From positions 1 through 54,600 of the IMG/VR virus record IMGVR_UViG_3300009008_000048: a DNA stretch of 54,600 bases. One strand, written 5' to 3'. Below are positions 30,889 to 41,800 of this stretch, in pieces; the first letter of the stretch is position 1, and every line of letters starts with the position of its first letter. This stretch comes from a virus. The notes beneath the pieces are model-generated. The model saw only the letters and a program-made list of their open reading frames with translations, did not search any database and was not told where the DNA came from. Made by a program: the position numbers and the translations under genes.

Positions 30889-31591
30889 TGGCAAAGCACT
30901 AGTTATACTCTCGGGGGGTATGGACAGTACTACATTATTACATGATGTAGCTAATGGATATGCTGTACCAAGCATACTGGCATTAACTTTTGATTATGGT
31001 TCTAAACATAATAAAAAAGAGATAAGACAAGCTAAATATAATTGTAAAGTTTTAGGAATAGAACATATAATTATAAGAATGCAAGATGTATTTAAACACT
31101 TTAAATCTTCTTTATTAGAATCGGGAGATGATATACCAGAAGGACATTATAAAGATAGCAGTATGAAATCTACAGTAGTACCTTTTAGAAATGGTATATT
31201 ATTATCTATAGCAGCAGGTATAGCAGAATCTAAAAGTATTAGTAAAGTATTTTATGGTGCTCATGCAGGCGACCATGCTATATATCCAGATTGTACAGAT
31301 GAATTTGCACATAAGTTTAATGAGGCCACTCAGTTAGGTACTTATAATAATGTAGAAATATATGCACCTTACGAGGGTAAGAACAAGATAGATATAATTA
31401 AAAAAGGTATTGCTATAGGTGTTGATTATGGACATACTTGGACTTGTTATAAAGGCAAAGAGAATCCATGTGGTAAATGTGGTAGCTGTGTAGAACGTAC
31501 CGAAGCATTTATTAAAAATGATTTGAAAGATCCCTTATACACAGATAAACAATGGAAAGAAGCTGTAGAATTTTACAATAAATCTAAATAA
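30881..31591 (+). CDS. queC: QueC, 7-cyano-7-deazaguanine (preQ0) synthase
   Basis: A 236-residue ATP-dependent enzyme. The PP-loop motif LSGGMDSTTLLH (residues 10-21), DYGSKHNKKE and VVPFRNGILLSIA match QueC; the C-terminal CGKCGSCVERTEAF carries the zinc cysteines. It converts CDG to preQ0 with ammonia and ATP. An AAGGAGGA ribosome site precedes the ATG. A strong hairpin lies just downstream. Confidence 0.94.
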   Translation: MSNGKALVILSGGMDSTTLLHDVANGYAVPSILALTFDYGSKHNKKEIRQAKYNCKVLGIEHIIIRMQDVFKHFKSSLLESGDDIPEGHYKDSSMKSTVVPFRNGILLSIAAGIAESKSISKVFYGAHAGDHAIYPDCTDEFAHKFNEATQLGTYNNVEIYAPYEGKNKIDIIKKGIAIGVDYGHTWTCYKGKENPCGKCGSCVERTEAFIKNDLKDPLYTDKQWKEAVEFYNKSK

Positions 31592-31597
31592 ACTAAT

Positions 31598-31655
31598 TCC
31601 CCCTCTTTAACAGGGCAGATAACCCCCTTTCCTGTCTGCTCTGTTATGGGGGGGC
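31598..31655 (+). other. Strong GC-rich hairpin after queC
   Basis: An 11-bp stem (AACAGGGCAGA with TCTGCTCTGTT, one G-U pair) is extended outward by CCCCC/GGGGG pairing across the gap. No T-run follows, so it is a processing or attenuator structure more than a terminator. PreQ1 riboswitch class I features (short stem plus A-rich tail over a ribosome site) were not seen. Confidence 0.55.
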
Positions 31656-31666
31656 AATAATGTAGT

Positions 31667-31810
31667 ATGAAAAAAACACACAATAAACTTTTAAAAAAAT
31701 ATAACAGCTTTTTTAATTATGCAGAAGTACCTCATCTAAAAAGTATACCTTATCTAATATTTTCTTGTATATATGTGATTGGTATATATTTATTTTTAAA
31801 AAATTTATGA
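31667..31810 (+). CDS. Small membrane protein (47 aa)
   Basis: An ATG at 31667 opens 47 codons: a basic N-terminus (MKKTHNKLLKKY), then a transmembrane helix (IPYLIFSCIYVIGIYLFL) and a short tail. It ends in an ATGA overlap with the next gene. Function unknown. Confidence 0.55.
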   Translation: MKKTHNKLLKKYNSFFNYAEVPHLKSIPYLIFSCIYVIGIYLFLKNL

Positions 31811-32082
31811 TAGATATACAAATATATAGCAAAGGTAAAAATATATTCTACAGACAGAATATGCATTGGAAACAAGCACACGCTTGGCTGTATGAAAAAG
31901 AAAGTAAGAATAAAGAATTTGATAAAATAGATATACAGTTACATAGCAGCCAGGATATGCCTGTAGATGATGTAGAAGATTTAATAACTTTTAATGCTGC
32001 CCATACTTGGATAGCTACTAGTTTAACTAAGGCCAAAAATGGGTATTATGATTTTATATTGAATCCCCATAAAGGTCACTAA
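31807..32082 (+). CDS. Hypothetical protein (91 aa)
   Basis: Starts at the ATGA overlapping the small membrane gene (an earlier in-frame start at 31765 lies inside that gene). It has MIDIQIYSKGKNIFYRQ and DMPVDDVEDLITFNAAHTW, with many aromatics. No family recognised. Its place between queC and the GTP cyclohydrolase gene suggests the same transcript. Confidence 0.6.
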   Translation: MIDIQIYSKGKNIFYRQNMHWKQAHAWLYEKESKNKEFDKIDIQLHSSQDMPVDDVEDLITFNAAHTWIATSLTKAKNGYYDFILNPHKGH

Positions 32083-32102
32083 GATAATTAACAATAAAAA
32101 AA

Positions 32103-32669
32103 ATGCAAGATCAAACAAAACTTAAAAAAATAGCCGAAGAATTATTAAAGGAAATAGGTGATAATCCAAAAAGAATTGGGCTAAAAGATACACCTAAGCG
32201 TATGGCTAATATGTGGCAAGAGGTATTTAAAGGATACAATAGAAAACAAATGCCTGTAGTAACAGTATTTCCTAACAACGATGATGGTATTGTTTATGAT
32301 CAAATAGTAACTGATGAAGGTAAGTTTCATTCACACTGTGAACATCACATGGCTGTATTTTACGGCGATTATTACTTTGGTTATATACCAGATAAACATA
32401 TTATAGGCTTATCTAAAATAGCTAGATTAATAGAATATTTCGCCTCTAGATTACAGGTACAAGAAAGATTAGGTGCTAACATAGTAGATTACCTAGAAAA
32501 GAAATTACAACCAAAAGGTATTATACTTATAATGAAAGCACATCATACTTGTAAGGAAGCTAGGGGTGTTAAAAAAGAAGGCATAATGACAACCTCTGTA
32601 GTAAGGGGAGTATTTGCTAATGACGCATCCGCTAAAGAAGAGTTTTTATCATTAATTAACACTAAATAG
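32103..32669 (+). CDS. folE: GTP cyclohydrolase I (FolE)
   Basis: A 188-residue enzyme, usual length. Signatures: [18 protein letters not shown], the zinc and active-site motif FHSHCEHHM (Cys79, His81, His82), [29 protein letters not shown] and [11 protein letters not shown] with the second zinc cysteine. It makes dihydroneopterin triphosphate from GTP, the first step to both folate and 7-deazaguanine; here the neighbours show it feeds QueD. It ends one base before the queF start. Confidence 0.95.
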   Translation: MQDQTKLKKIAEELLKEIGDNPKRIGLKDTPKRMANMWQEVFKGYNRKQMPVVTVFPNNDDGIVYDQIVTDEGKFHSHCEHHMAVFYGDYYFGYIPDKHIIGLSKIARLIEYFASRLQVQERLGANIVDYLEKKLQPKGIILIMKAHHTCKEARGVKKEGIMTTSVVRGVFANDASAKEEFLSLINTK

Positions 32670-32670
32670 T

Positions 32671-34122
32671 ATGAGCGACAAATTAAAATCCCTTGGTAGT
32701 GGTAAAACTACCTACGAGTTCAAAAAAGAAGCACAACCAGAACTATTAGAATCTTTTACTAATAAACATCCTGGAGAAGATTATCTAATACCATTTAATA
32801 TGGAACGTGATGAGTTCACTTCATTGTGTGTATCAGGAGATACAAAAATAGATGTTGTTGGCAAAGATTTTCAAGGTAACATTAAAATAAAAGATTTAGT
32901 AGGCAAAACTGGTTATGCTTATTCATACTCTAACATAGAAAAAAGAATAGTATTACGTAAATTTAGTGATGTAAGAAAAACACAAAAAGATGCTGAATTA
33001 ATTGAAATTGAATACATAAATAAAAAAGGTAAAAAGTTTACATTAAAGCTAACAAAAGAACATCCTGTTATGTTACATAATGGAATATTTATTCCTGCCA
33101 GTGAATTAAACGAAAATGATAGTATTATGAGTTTCGGTAAATATACAATAAAAGGATATACTAATTTACATGATAAGAAAAATTATTATGCAGAACATAA
33201 ATTTATAGCAAAAGAATTACAAATTGATAATGAAATTATACATCATAAAAATCACAACAAACTGGATAACTGTTTAAATAATTTACTTCCTATGACATTA
33301 TCTAAACACAATCAACATCATAGATATAAACAATATAAGTATGAAGGAAAAATAACAAAAAAAATATTAGAACAAAAGTATTTAAAAGAATTAGAAACTA
33401 TAAGTAATATTGCTAGATATTTTAAATGTGATGATTCTACTATTTTTAATAGACTAATTAGATACAATATTCCTATAAGAACTAAAAAAGAAATATACGC
33501 TATTCAAAAAACACCTAACAAGATTAAAAAAAATATCGACCAAGTTATTAAATGGTATAAACAAGGATATTTATTATCTGAAATTGCAAGTGTGTTTAAT
33601 TGTCATAGTACAACAGTAAGTTCATGGCTTAAAGATGCGGGTGTTAAAATAAAAGAAAGCAATATTCAAAGATATAGTAGAAAAAAATTGTTGTTACCTG
33701 AATTAAATCACAAGATTGTTTCTATAAAATCAATACCTAAAGAAGATGTATATAATATGGAAGTACAAGATACTAATAACTTTGTAGCCAATGAAGCCGT
33801 ATTACATAATTGTCCTATGACAGGGCAACCAGACCAAGCACGTATGGAGATAGTATATGTGCCCAACAATAAATGTGTGGAATCTAAATCATTAAAACTA
33901 TATTTAATGTCTTACCGTATGTCTGGTGAGTTCCACGAAGATGTATGCAACAGAATAGCAAATGATTTATTTAATTTATTAGAACCTAAATACTTAAGAG
34001 TATATGGTGATTTTAGCCCTAGAGGTGGAATTGCTATAAGACCTATAGTACAACGCTGGGGTCATAGTTGGGTTGATAATAATATTATAAATCTAGTTAA
34101 TATGTGGGATATAAAGAAATGA
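32671..34122 (+). CDS. queF: QueF (preQ0 reductase), interrupted by an intein
   Basis: A 483-residue frame. Residues 1-52 and 381-483 join to a 155-residue QueF of the short YkvM type: [22 protein letters not shown], with the catalytic Cys and the Asp seven residues on, then [23 protein letters not shown] and FSPRGGIAI. It reduces preQ0 to preQ1 with NADPH. Residues 53-380 are an intein whose Cys+1 is the catalytic cysteine, so no activity is possible before splicing. It overlaps the DpdA-like gene by ATGA. PreQ1 would be the base offered to that enzyme. Confidence 0.93.
   Translation: MSDKLKSLGSGKTTYEFKKEAQPELLESFTNKHPGEDYLIPFNMERDEFTSLCVSGDTKIDVVGKDFQGNIKIKDLVGKTGYAYSYSNIEKRIVLRKFSDVRKTQKDAELIEIEYINKKGKKFTLKLTKEHPVMLHNGIFIPASELNENDSIMSFGKYTIKGYTNLHDKKNYYAEHKFIAKELQIDNEIIHHKNHNKLDNCLNNLLPMTLSKHNQHHRYKQYKYEGKITKKILEQKYLKELETISNIARYFKCDDSTIFNRLIRYNIPIRTKKEIYAIQKTPNKIKKNIDQVIKWYKQGYLLSEIASVFNCHSTTVSSWLKDAGVKIKESNIQRYSRKKLLLPELNHKIVSIKSIPKEDVYNMEVQDTNNFVANEAVLHNCPMTGQPDQARMEIVYVPNNKCVESKSLKLYLMSYRMSGEFHEDVCNRIANDLFNLLEPKYLRVYGDFSPRGGIAIRPIVQRWGHSWVDNNIINLVNMWDIKK
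32827..33810 (+). mobile_element. HNH intein inserted at the QueF catalytic cysteine
   Basis: A 328-residue intein. Block A starts [13 protein letters not shown]; block B is [16 protein letters not shown]; the HNH core is [21 protein letters not shown]; helix-turn-helix segments follow ([34 protein letters not shown]); blocks F and G are [14 protein letters not shown] and LHN. The two DNA-binding helix-turn-helix units are unusual additions that may guide target recognition. Extein junctions FTSL/CPMTG are exact. It is related in type, not in close sequence, to the TerL intein. Confidence 0.93.
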
Positions 34123-35138
34123 TACATAACAAATTTAACTTATTCTTCGCTGTAGCAGCTAAACAGTTCATGGAGTATGTGCTTACTTGTAATGTTAAGC
34201 ATATACTAATATCTTTTGCATACAAAGAACCGTGGCAAATGAAAGAACTGCTAAAGCGTAACAATGTAGATATTTTACTAGATAGTGGAGCATTCACAGC
34301 ATGGAACCAAGCACAGAAAAAGAAACAAGAAGGTAATACTAACTGGGAAAAGTACTTAATTGATATAGACGAATATGCTGCTTTTATGGAAGAGCATAAA
34401 GATATAATATGGCGTGCTGTAAACTTAGATGTTATTCCTGGAGAACAAGGTAAAGAACCTACAAAAGAACAATATATAGAATCAGCAGAACAAGGTTGGA
34501 AGAACTACTTGTACTTAAAAGAAAAAGGCTTTAATACTATTCATGTATTTCATCAAGGCGAACCATTAAAATATCTTACTCAAATGATAGATGGTGGCTG
34601 TGATTATATAGGTATAAGTCCTAATAACGATTACAGTGATAAAAAGAAAATGCTATGGCTTGATAGGGCATTTAGGCATATTAAAAATTCTAGTAATCCT
34701 GCAATTAAAACTCATGGCTTTGGTGTTACATCTAACGCCCTTATAGACAGGTATCCTTGGTTTAGCTGTGATAGTGCAGCTTATTGCTTATCAGCCGCTC
34801 TAGGCACTGTAGCAACGCCCTATGGCAAGGTTAATACCAGTGATAGAGATACAACAGATGCTAAACACATAGAGCAAAAACCAGCAATGGTTCAAAAGCA
34901 TATAGATGATTACCTAAAAAAGGAAATAGGCTATGGTTTAGGGTCTATGACCAAAACAGTAGAAGAACATAAGTTCGCATGCTCTAATTGTGATTACGAA
35001 ATAACAACACCTATTAAAATACAGGCTTACAAGGCTAGGAATTTTGCTAATATAGTCCACTTAATGAATAAGGAAAAAGAAATACAAGATAACCCAGAAC
35101 CTAATATGAGATTTGATGCTCAAAAAACATTATTATAA
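34119..35138 (+). CDS. dpdA: DpdA-like DNA deazaguanine transglycosylase
   Basis: A 339-residue protein from the ATGA overlap with queF (GTG at 34104 is weaker). It has TGT-superfamily motifs: [11 protein letters not shown] (Asp55), [10 protein letters not shown] (Asp104), VFHQGEP, IGISPNN, and [25 protein letters not shown]-terminal CSNCDYEI may be part of a zinc site. Phage DpdA proteins exchange guanine in DNA for 7-deazaguanine bases. The adjacent pathway suggests preQ0 or preQ1 as substrate. A clearly related domain is inside the giant virion protein at 35836-43185. Confidence 0.82.
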   Translation: MIHNKFNLFFAVAAKQFMEYVLTCNVKHILISFAYKEPWQMKELLKRNNVDILLDSGAFTAWNQAQKKKQEGNTNWEKYLIDIDEYAAFMEEHKDIIWRAVNLDVIPGEQGKEPTKEQYIESAEQGWKNYLYLKEKGFNTIHVFHQGEPLKYLTQMIDGGCDYIGISPNNDYSDKKKMLWLDRAFRHIKNSSNPAIKTHGFGVTSNALIDRYPWFSCDSAAYCLSAALGTVATPYGKVNTSDRDTTDAKHIEQKPAMVQKHIDDYLKKEIGYGLGSMTKTVEEHKFACSNCDYEITTPIKIQAYKARNFANIVHLMNKEKEIQDNPEPNMRFDAQKTLL

Positions 35139-35152
35139 TTAACTAAAAACGT

Positions 35153-35500
35153 ATGAAAAAATGGCAAAGAAATCACAAAAAGTGCATAGACTGTGGAACC
35201 ACAAAAAAACCTTACTATGCTAAAGGTATGTGTACAGCGTGTTATTCTCGTAATAGATACGCCTCAGATAAACATTACAGGAAACAACACAAGGAGTATG
35301 TTTATAATTGGATTGATAAAAACCCAGAAGGTTGGAAAAAAATAACCGCTAAAGCTAGTGCTAGGTGGCGAAGTAAAAATAAAGACAAATTAAGAAAGTA
35401 TAGTAAAGAATATTATAAGAAAAATAGAGATAAAATAAATGAATACTACAGAGAGTATTATAGAAATAACTATTCCAGGAAAGCCAAAAGCACAGCCTAG
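35153..35500 (+). CDS. Zinc-finger basic protein (115 aa)
   Basis: A 115-residue protein with KCIDCGTTKKPYYAKGMCTACYSRNRY, the same zinc unit as the 216-aa protein at 26761. The rest is Lys/Arg/Tyr-rich helix (RKYSKEYYKKNRDKINEYY). It probably binds DNA. Such proteins are often found next to homing endonucleases; a nuclease core is not visible. It overlaps the RusA gene by about 60 bases. Confidence 0.7.
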   Translation: MKKWQRNHKKCIDCGTTKKPYYAKGMCTACYSRNRYASDKHYRKQHKEYVYNWIDKNPEGWKKITAKASARWRSKNKDKLRKYSKEYYKKNRDKINEYYREYYRNNYSRKAKSTA

Positions 35501-35867
35501 ACCTAGATTTAGGCGTTGTGGGTCATTTGTAAATACTTATGATACTGCTAAGGCGGACAAGGAAGTTGTTCAACAAATAGTAAAACTTAAATATAAACCG
35601 AGTATTATAAAACCACCAATTAAAATGAAACTGGTGGCTTATATGCCTATTCCTAAATCTTTATCTAATAAAAAGAAAGAGGAGTTATTAGGCGAGTATC
35701 ATACTAAACGCCCTGATTTAGATAATATTGTTAAGTTTTATAAGGATGCTTTAGAGGGTATATGCTATAAAGATGATAGCCACATAAGTCACGAAGTATC
35801 TAAAAAGGTTTATGACAAAAACCCTAGAGTAGAAATTACCTTTCTAAGTCTTTGTAAAGATCTATAA
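35439..35867 (+). CDS. rusA: RusA-type Holliday junction resolvase
   Basis: A 142-residue RusA: EITIPGKPKAQPRPRFRR at the start, then HTKRPDLDNIVKFYKDAL (Asp93, Asp95 and the catalytic Asp cluster) and YKDDSHISHEV (Asp112/113). These Asp residues bind magnesium. It resolves junctions during replication or before packaging. It is the last rightward gene; its 3' end overlaps the convergent giant gene by 32 bases. Confidence 0.9.
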   Translation: MNTTESIIEITIPGKPKAQPRPRFRRCGSFVNTYDTAKADKEVVQQIVKLKYKPSIIKPPIKMKLVAYMPIPKSLSNKKKEELLGEYHTKRPDLDNIVKFYKDALEGICYKDDSHISHEVSKKVYDKNPRVEITFLSLCKDL

Positions 35868-38800
35868 ATTCATCTCCGAAATTTTTTAAAGTAGGGTCAG
35901 CTGTTCTTAAAAGTTCTACATATTGTTTATGATATCTAGCTGTTGTATCTACTAATTTTTCTATTTGTTTTATTTTTTGGGCCTCACTTAATGTGTGGTC
36001 TTTTCTAATATTGTATATTTCCCATTCAACCTTTTTAGAAGCCTTTTTTATTTTATTTAATTGTATTTTTTTAGACTCGGATATATTTAAAGCTTTTACT
36101 TTTAAACCAAGCATAGTAGATAATATAGTAGAATTCAAAGATTGTAGCCTGCCTGTATAATCTGTATATTTATCTTTTTTAATAGTAATTTCTTTTATTT
36201 TCTGCTCTTTTTCTTTAATTGATAAATCAAGATCGTTTTGTATACTATCTAATTTATGTTGGTAGTAATTACCCATAATAGCTTTTTTAAGTTTTTCCCA
36301 ACCATAATTTCCAGGAGCCATTGAGGGCATTATTTGTTTGTAAGCATGTTCAGATGATGCACCTATTATTTGTTTAACACTACTGGATGTTGTATTGGTT
36401 AAATCTGGATCATATAGTTCTTCACCAGTAAATAATGATTTATTAAAGTATATCTCGGAAGGTATTCTGTATATAGGGTTTCCAAAAACCCAATTTTCAA
36501 GTAACTTAGAGGGGTCTTTAACTTCTTGAGAATAAGGAACAATATATGTTAAATCTATAAATTGAGGATCTCCGTTTTTATCTAGTGTAGGAGCTAGTAT
36601 AAAAAGCCCCTTTTTCATATAACTAGGAAATGATTTTTTTGCATTTTCAACATCTTCATCGTCCCATCCAAGAGCTGCTTTTGATATCGCTTGTATTGCT
36701 TTTGAAACAGCCCACCATTTAGCTAATGTTACTGGTCTGGTTGCAGCTGCTTCTACTAGTCTAGGAGCCACCAATACTGGAAATCTTAAAAAAGGAATAC
36801 CATACCATTTAGTACTATACTTTTGCCAGAAAGTTGTTACGGCACTATAATCTAACCCCCACTTTTTAGCAAATTTTGCTGCATCGCTAGGTGTCATTTT
36901 TAAATCTTTTCTAGCATACAAATATAGCCCCATTTTATTCCATTGTTCTTCTGCTTCATATAATTCTGTTAACTTGGCATCTCCTTTAGCAACTATATTT
37001 TTAGTATTTTCTAAAATATCTTTAATAGTTAACGTACCTTCTTTTAATTGTAATGCTTGTTTCTTACTCATTACAGTACTTAACTCATTGCCAGCCCAAC
37101 TACTTTTAAATAGTAATGCTTTTCTTGCTTCAGTATAAAGATCTCCCTTTTTAAGTACTTGTTCAAAGGCTTCTGTCCATATATCTACTCTAGTAGGAGA
37201 TAGCCCAGCTATATCAGATAATATAAAGTTAAAATACATATTTCTAAAATGAGTACTAGGATTATAAATAACTTTCCATTTCTTCCATATCATCAACCCT
37301 TTATTCATTACTTTTTTAGATTGTTCTTGTATTTCAAAAGTACCAACAACATCTTTGTATATTTCGGATTTTACAAACATACCTTTTAAATCTCCGTAAG
37401 CATCGTTTCTGGGCATTAATTCAAATCCCTTTTTATATTCTTTAGATGCAAACTCTTTATTTTCTGCTATTTTTTTAAGAAAAGATAAATATGCTACATC
37501 ATGCCCTACGGTTTTTGCAGTTTTATATACAACCCATTCAGGAGAATCTAAAATTGCCCCCATTTCTTCTTTCTCTTTTTTAGTCCAATCTCTCCACATA
37601 ACAACTTCACCCTTTTTAGCATTTTTTTGTTCTTTAGATATTTTCCAACCCATACCTTTTTCTGAGTATTTTTTTACTTGTTTTTCAGGCACTGCCTCTG
37701 TAACACCCTTTGACATAGCTCTTTTTAATGAAGCTTTAGAGCCACCTTTATTTAAATAATTTTTAACAACATTAAACATGGATTTATTATAATAAAAACT
37801 AGCCAAATAATATCCTTTATTAGCCTCGTAAACTTCTTGAGATATTGCACCAGATTTATAATATTGTTCACCCAACCTATCAATCAACCGTCTGGCTGCT
37901 TTAGCCCTTGCTTGTATATCAGCGTCTGGATGATTACCATTATTAACTATAGCTTGGTGTAGTTGTATTTTTTGTTCTATATCTAATCCATTGGATAGAT
38001 TTTCAAGCATTTCTTCGGCTAATAAATCTATATGTACTTTTTCTTTTTCTAATATTTCTTTAGCGTTTTTATACCAATCTGGCCAGTTATGTTCATGTAT
38101 AAATTTACCACCAAACCATTTATAAAATGGTTGTTCATTTATCCATTTACTAGTTGCTGTCCATACATTTTGTGCTCCACTAGTTTTCCATGCTGCATCT
38201 CTAGCCTTTAGAAATACTTTATTAAGATTTTGTTCTAGTTCATTGATTGGCCTAGATACTTCCTGAACTATTTTACCAACTGGTTTAGCTACCCTACCAA
38301 TTACCTTACCAGCAACCTTACCAACTGGTTTAGCTACTTTACCAACAACCCTACCAACTGGTGGAGCTACTTTAGCAATTATATTTGCAGGAATTAATAT
38401 AGGAGCATATAATAGTGACTCTAAAGTTATAAACCCGTAATTATTTTCTATGTATCTACCCAATATTACAGATTTTGAAAATAAGGGCTTAACATTAGTC
38501 TTTTTTTCTTTTTCAGATTCTTTTTTAAATGAATCTATAAAGTACTTTTTAGTCTTACCTCTACTTTTTAAAGCCTCAAGTTCTTCCATGTATTTATCTT
38601 CTGCTTTTTCTTTTGCTTGCTTTTTAACTTCATCTTTTATAGACCTATCCTTTTCTATTTTTTTAATATCAGTTATTTTTGTTTGTTTTGAATTCCAATT
38701 ATATAAAAAGTCTTCTATTATTTGTGCTTTTTCATAGTTTTCCTTTTCAAATTCTTTATCATACATTTCTTGAAATACGTCTATGGTTAAACCTCTATCT

Positions 38801-41800
38801 TTTAATGTTTGTAAATGTTTACTATAATCCTGTTCCGCTTTTGGCTCAGATTTAAAATCTTTTTCTGTTGTTATTTTTCCAGTATTAGTATTAACCAAAA
38901 GTGTTTGCTCAACCATTTTTTCAGCCTCTTTTAAACTATTAGCTCCACCCATATCATATATATATTTGGCCTTAGATTCTGGAGTACCATTTTTATAATC
39001 AACTTCATACCTAGATGCTTTCTTTTTAAGCTCTTTTTCCTTTTTTATAGTTTCTCGTCTTTTAGCCTCCCTACGTTTACTTCTTTCAAAGTTTAGTCTT
39101 TGCATTTCAGTATGTTTATCTTTTCCTATAAAAATGCCTTGTTTCCTATCTCGTGCCTCTCTGAATAAGCGCTTACGTAATTGTGCATCACTTTCAGCTT
39201 TCTTAGGTCTGCCAACTGGTTTAACTGTTTTCTTTTTTTCAAGTTGTAATCTACCTGCTTCTAGTAATTCTTTCTGTGCCTTGTTCCATATGTCGGTGAG
39301 TTGTTGTCCTTCTGAAATATAGTCAACCCATATTCCATCGTCAACCTTGCTTTGTAACTTTCTTAATGCTTTTAATGAATCTTTAAATCGCCATTCTCCA
39401 TAAGCAACTATTGCATCTTGGGCTGTTTTTTGTGCATCATTGTAAACTGGTAACTTCTTATGTTCTTCTGTATAATTTTTAGAAAGTTCTTTTATTTTTT
39501 TTGTTTGCGATGCTACTGTTTCTCCTTCTAATTTACCTTGGCTTTGTCTATACCTGAGATTACTTTCTATCTGTTCTCTTACTTCCTTTTCGAACCCATA
39601 CTCCCTTGATAAATATCTTATAAGATTTCTAATCTTTGGCTTTGCATACTCGCCCTTAAGACTTGACTGCTTTTCATTCATTCTGTGAGTTAAATCTCCT
39701 ATATGCTCTAGCCCCCATCCATATAGTTGGGATATTTGAGAATGAGCGGCTTTTAGCATAGCAGATTCTGGTTTAACCCTTTGTTGTTGTGCCAAGTCAT
39801 CAAAAGTTTTTTGCTTGAACTCCTCAGCACTCTTATACTTCTTGGCTTCTTGAATTAGGGATTGGTTTGGTTTGACTTCTTCTGTATATTTTTTAGGTTT
39901 TTTAGCAAGTTTTTTATCTATATAGAAATTCTTTTTAGCAACCTTACCCATAAAAGAACGACTACCTTGTCTGCCTGCAGTAAAGGTTCTAGCAGAACCA
40001 CTTGATGTAAACGGTGTTGATGCACCCTTAGATATTGCTTTTCTCTTAGTAACAGGCTCTTTAACAGTTGTTCTCGCAGCCGTAACAGGCCTTTTAACGG
40101 CTTTAACAGCTTTTTTGGTAGTAGGCACTGGCTTTATCTTTTTAACCCTTGTAACAGCCTTTAAAGTATCTGCGACACTTATAGGTTTTTCATCTACTTG
40201 TATTTTGCTAGGTTTTTCATCTACTTGTATTTTGCTAGGTTTTTCATCTACTTGTATTTTGCTAGGTGCAACCTTTTTAGTTCCTGTATGTTTAATTGTT
40301 CTTCCTGAAGCACTTAAATGATAATTTTTAGCAGTTTCTTTTTTGTCTGCAAAAAATTCATTCTTTTGTAAATCAAAATATTCTACACCTTTTTGTGGCT
40401 TATGAGAATTATTAAATTTAATAGTATTAAAAGTATTTTTATAATAACTTCTTAAAAAGTTACTAGAATTAACCCAAAAGTCTTTGCTTGTTAATATAAC
40501 AGTTATCTCATTAGCAACTTTTTTATCATTAGTAGTTTTATATATATCTTTTAATGCGTCAATTTGGTCATTTTTAAATTCTTTAATATTATCAAAAGAA
40601 CGTTTAGTTTTAGTAACACCCTCAACTGTTCCTCTATACACTGTAACAGCACTAATTGTTTTTTGTCTTTTGCTAGGACTAACAGTCTTTTGTACTCTGC
40701 TAACAGCACTACTATCACCTCGTAAATTAAACGTTCTTGCCGTTTTCGGTATTTTTGAATAACCCCCCTCTTTACCAGTAAGCGCAGATATATTAGCTAT
40801 ACGTAGTTCGTTTGTGTTTCTTTTTTGTTTAATAACATTATCTAGTCCTTGACCAGTAGTATCATAAAACCAAGATTTAATTTGTTCTTGTACTTCAGGA
40901 GATTTGTTACCTATATAAGATTTACTTTTAGGACTTAATGAAACATACCCATAAGGTGTAGCTATTTGTTTAAACGCAGCTGAAAGATATGGTGTTGCTG
41001 CATCAACAGAATTAAAAGGGAATTTATTTAATAACCTTTTAGCCCCTACCCCTAGTGCATGAGTGCTAACATTAGGATTACTAGAGTTTTTAATATGATC
41101 AAATACTTTTGTTAACCATTTATCTTTTACATTGATACTTACACTATTATTTGGACTAATAGCTATATAGTTATATTCTTTATGAGCTTCTGCTAATAAT
41201 TCATCTAAGTAATCCATTGATTCACCTTGGTGAAATACTTGCATAACTTTATGCCCTTTAGATTTTAGATATTTATAGTTCTCTTTACTTTTTTGTTGTG
41301 CTTTTAATGCCTGTGCTTTAGTAACCTTTTTACCAGGACTAGAAGGTATTACATCTAAGTTAATAGCTGTAAAATAATTGCCATCCATACTATCTAAAAA
41401 TTCGGAATATTCTTCCACTGTAGCAGGTTTATTTCCTTTATTCCATGTAGTAAAAGCACCAGAGTCTATAATTAAGTTAACCCCTTTACTTTTTAGACTT
41501 TTTATATAATTGGGTGTGAACTTACCTTTATAAGCATAACTTATAAGTACATCTTTATTTCCAGATTGTATTGCATTTTCCGCTGCTACTTTAGTTCCTG
41601 CAGAAACAAATTTTCTAGTTTCTGGTTTATAAGGCGCTGTTTCAGGACCATACACTGTTTTCTCTTTTTCTCTTTTTGCAATAGTATTTTCTACGTTATT
41701 TATAATTTTTGACAAAACTTCTTGTTGTTTCTTATTACCACTTTTTTTTGCTTTAGCTAATTCATTTTTTAAGTTAGCAATAAGTCGCTTTGATTTATCA

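Noticed and set aside
31591-32103. PreQ1 riboswitch near the deazaguanine genes
   Set aside because: No short stem plus A-rich pseudoknot tail over a ribosome site was found; only a GC-rich hairpin is present.
38450-40762. Plus-strand frames inside the giant gene
   Set aside because: They are short, hydrophobic antisense frames with no ribosome sites, typical shadows of a Lys-rich protein on the other strand.
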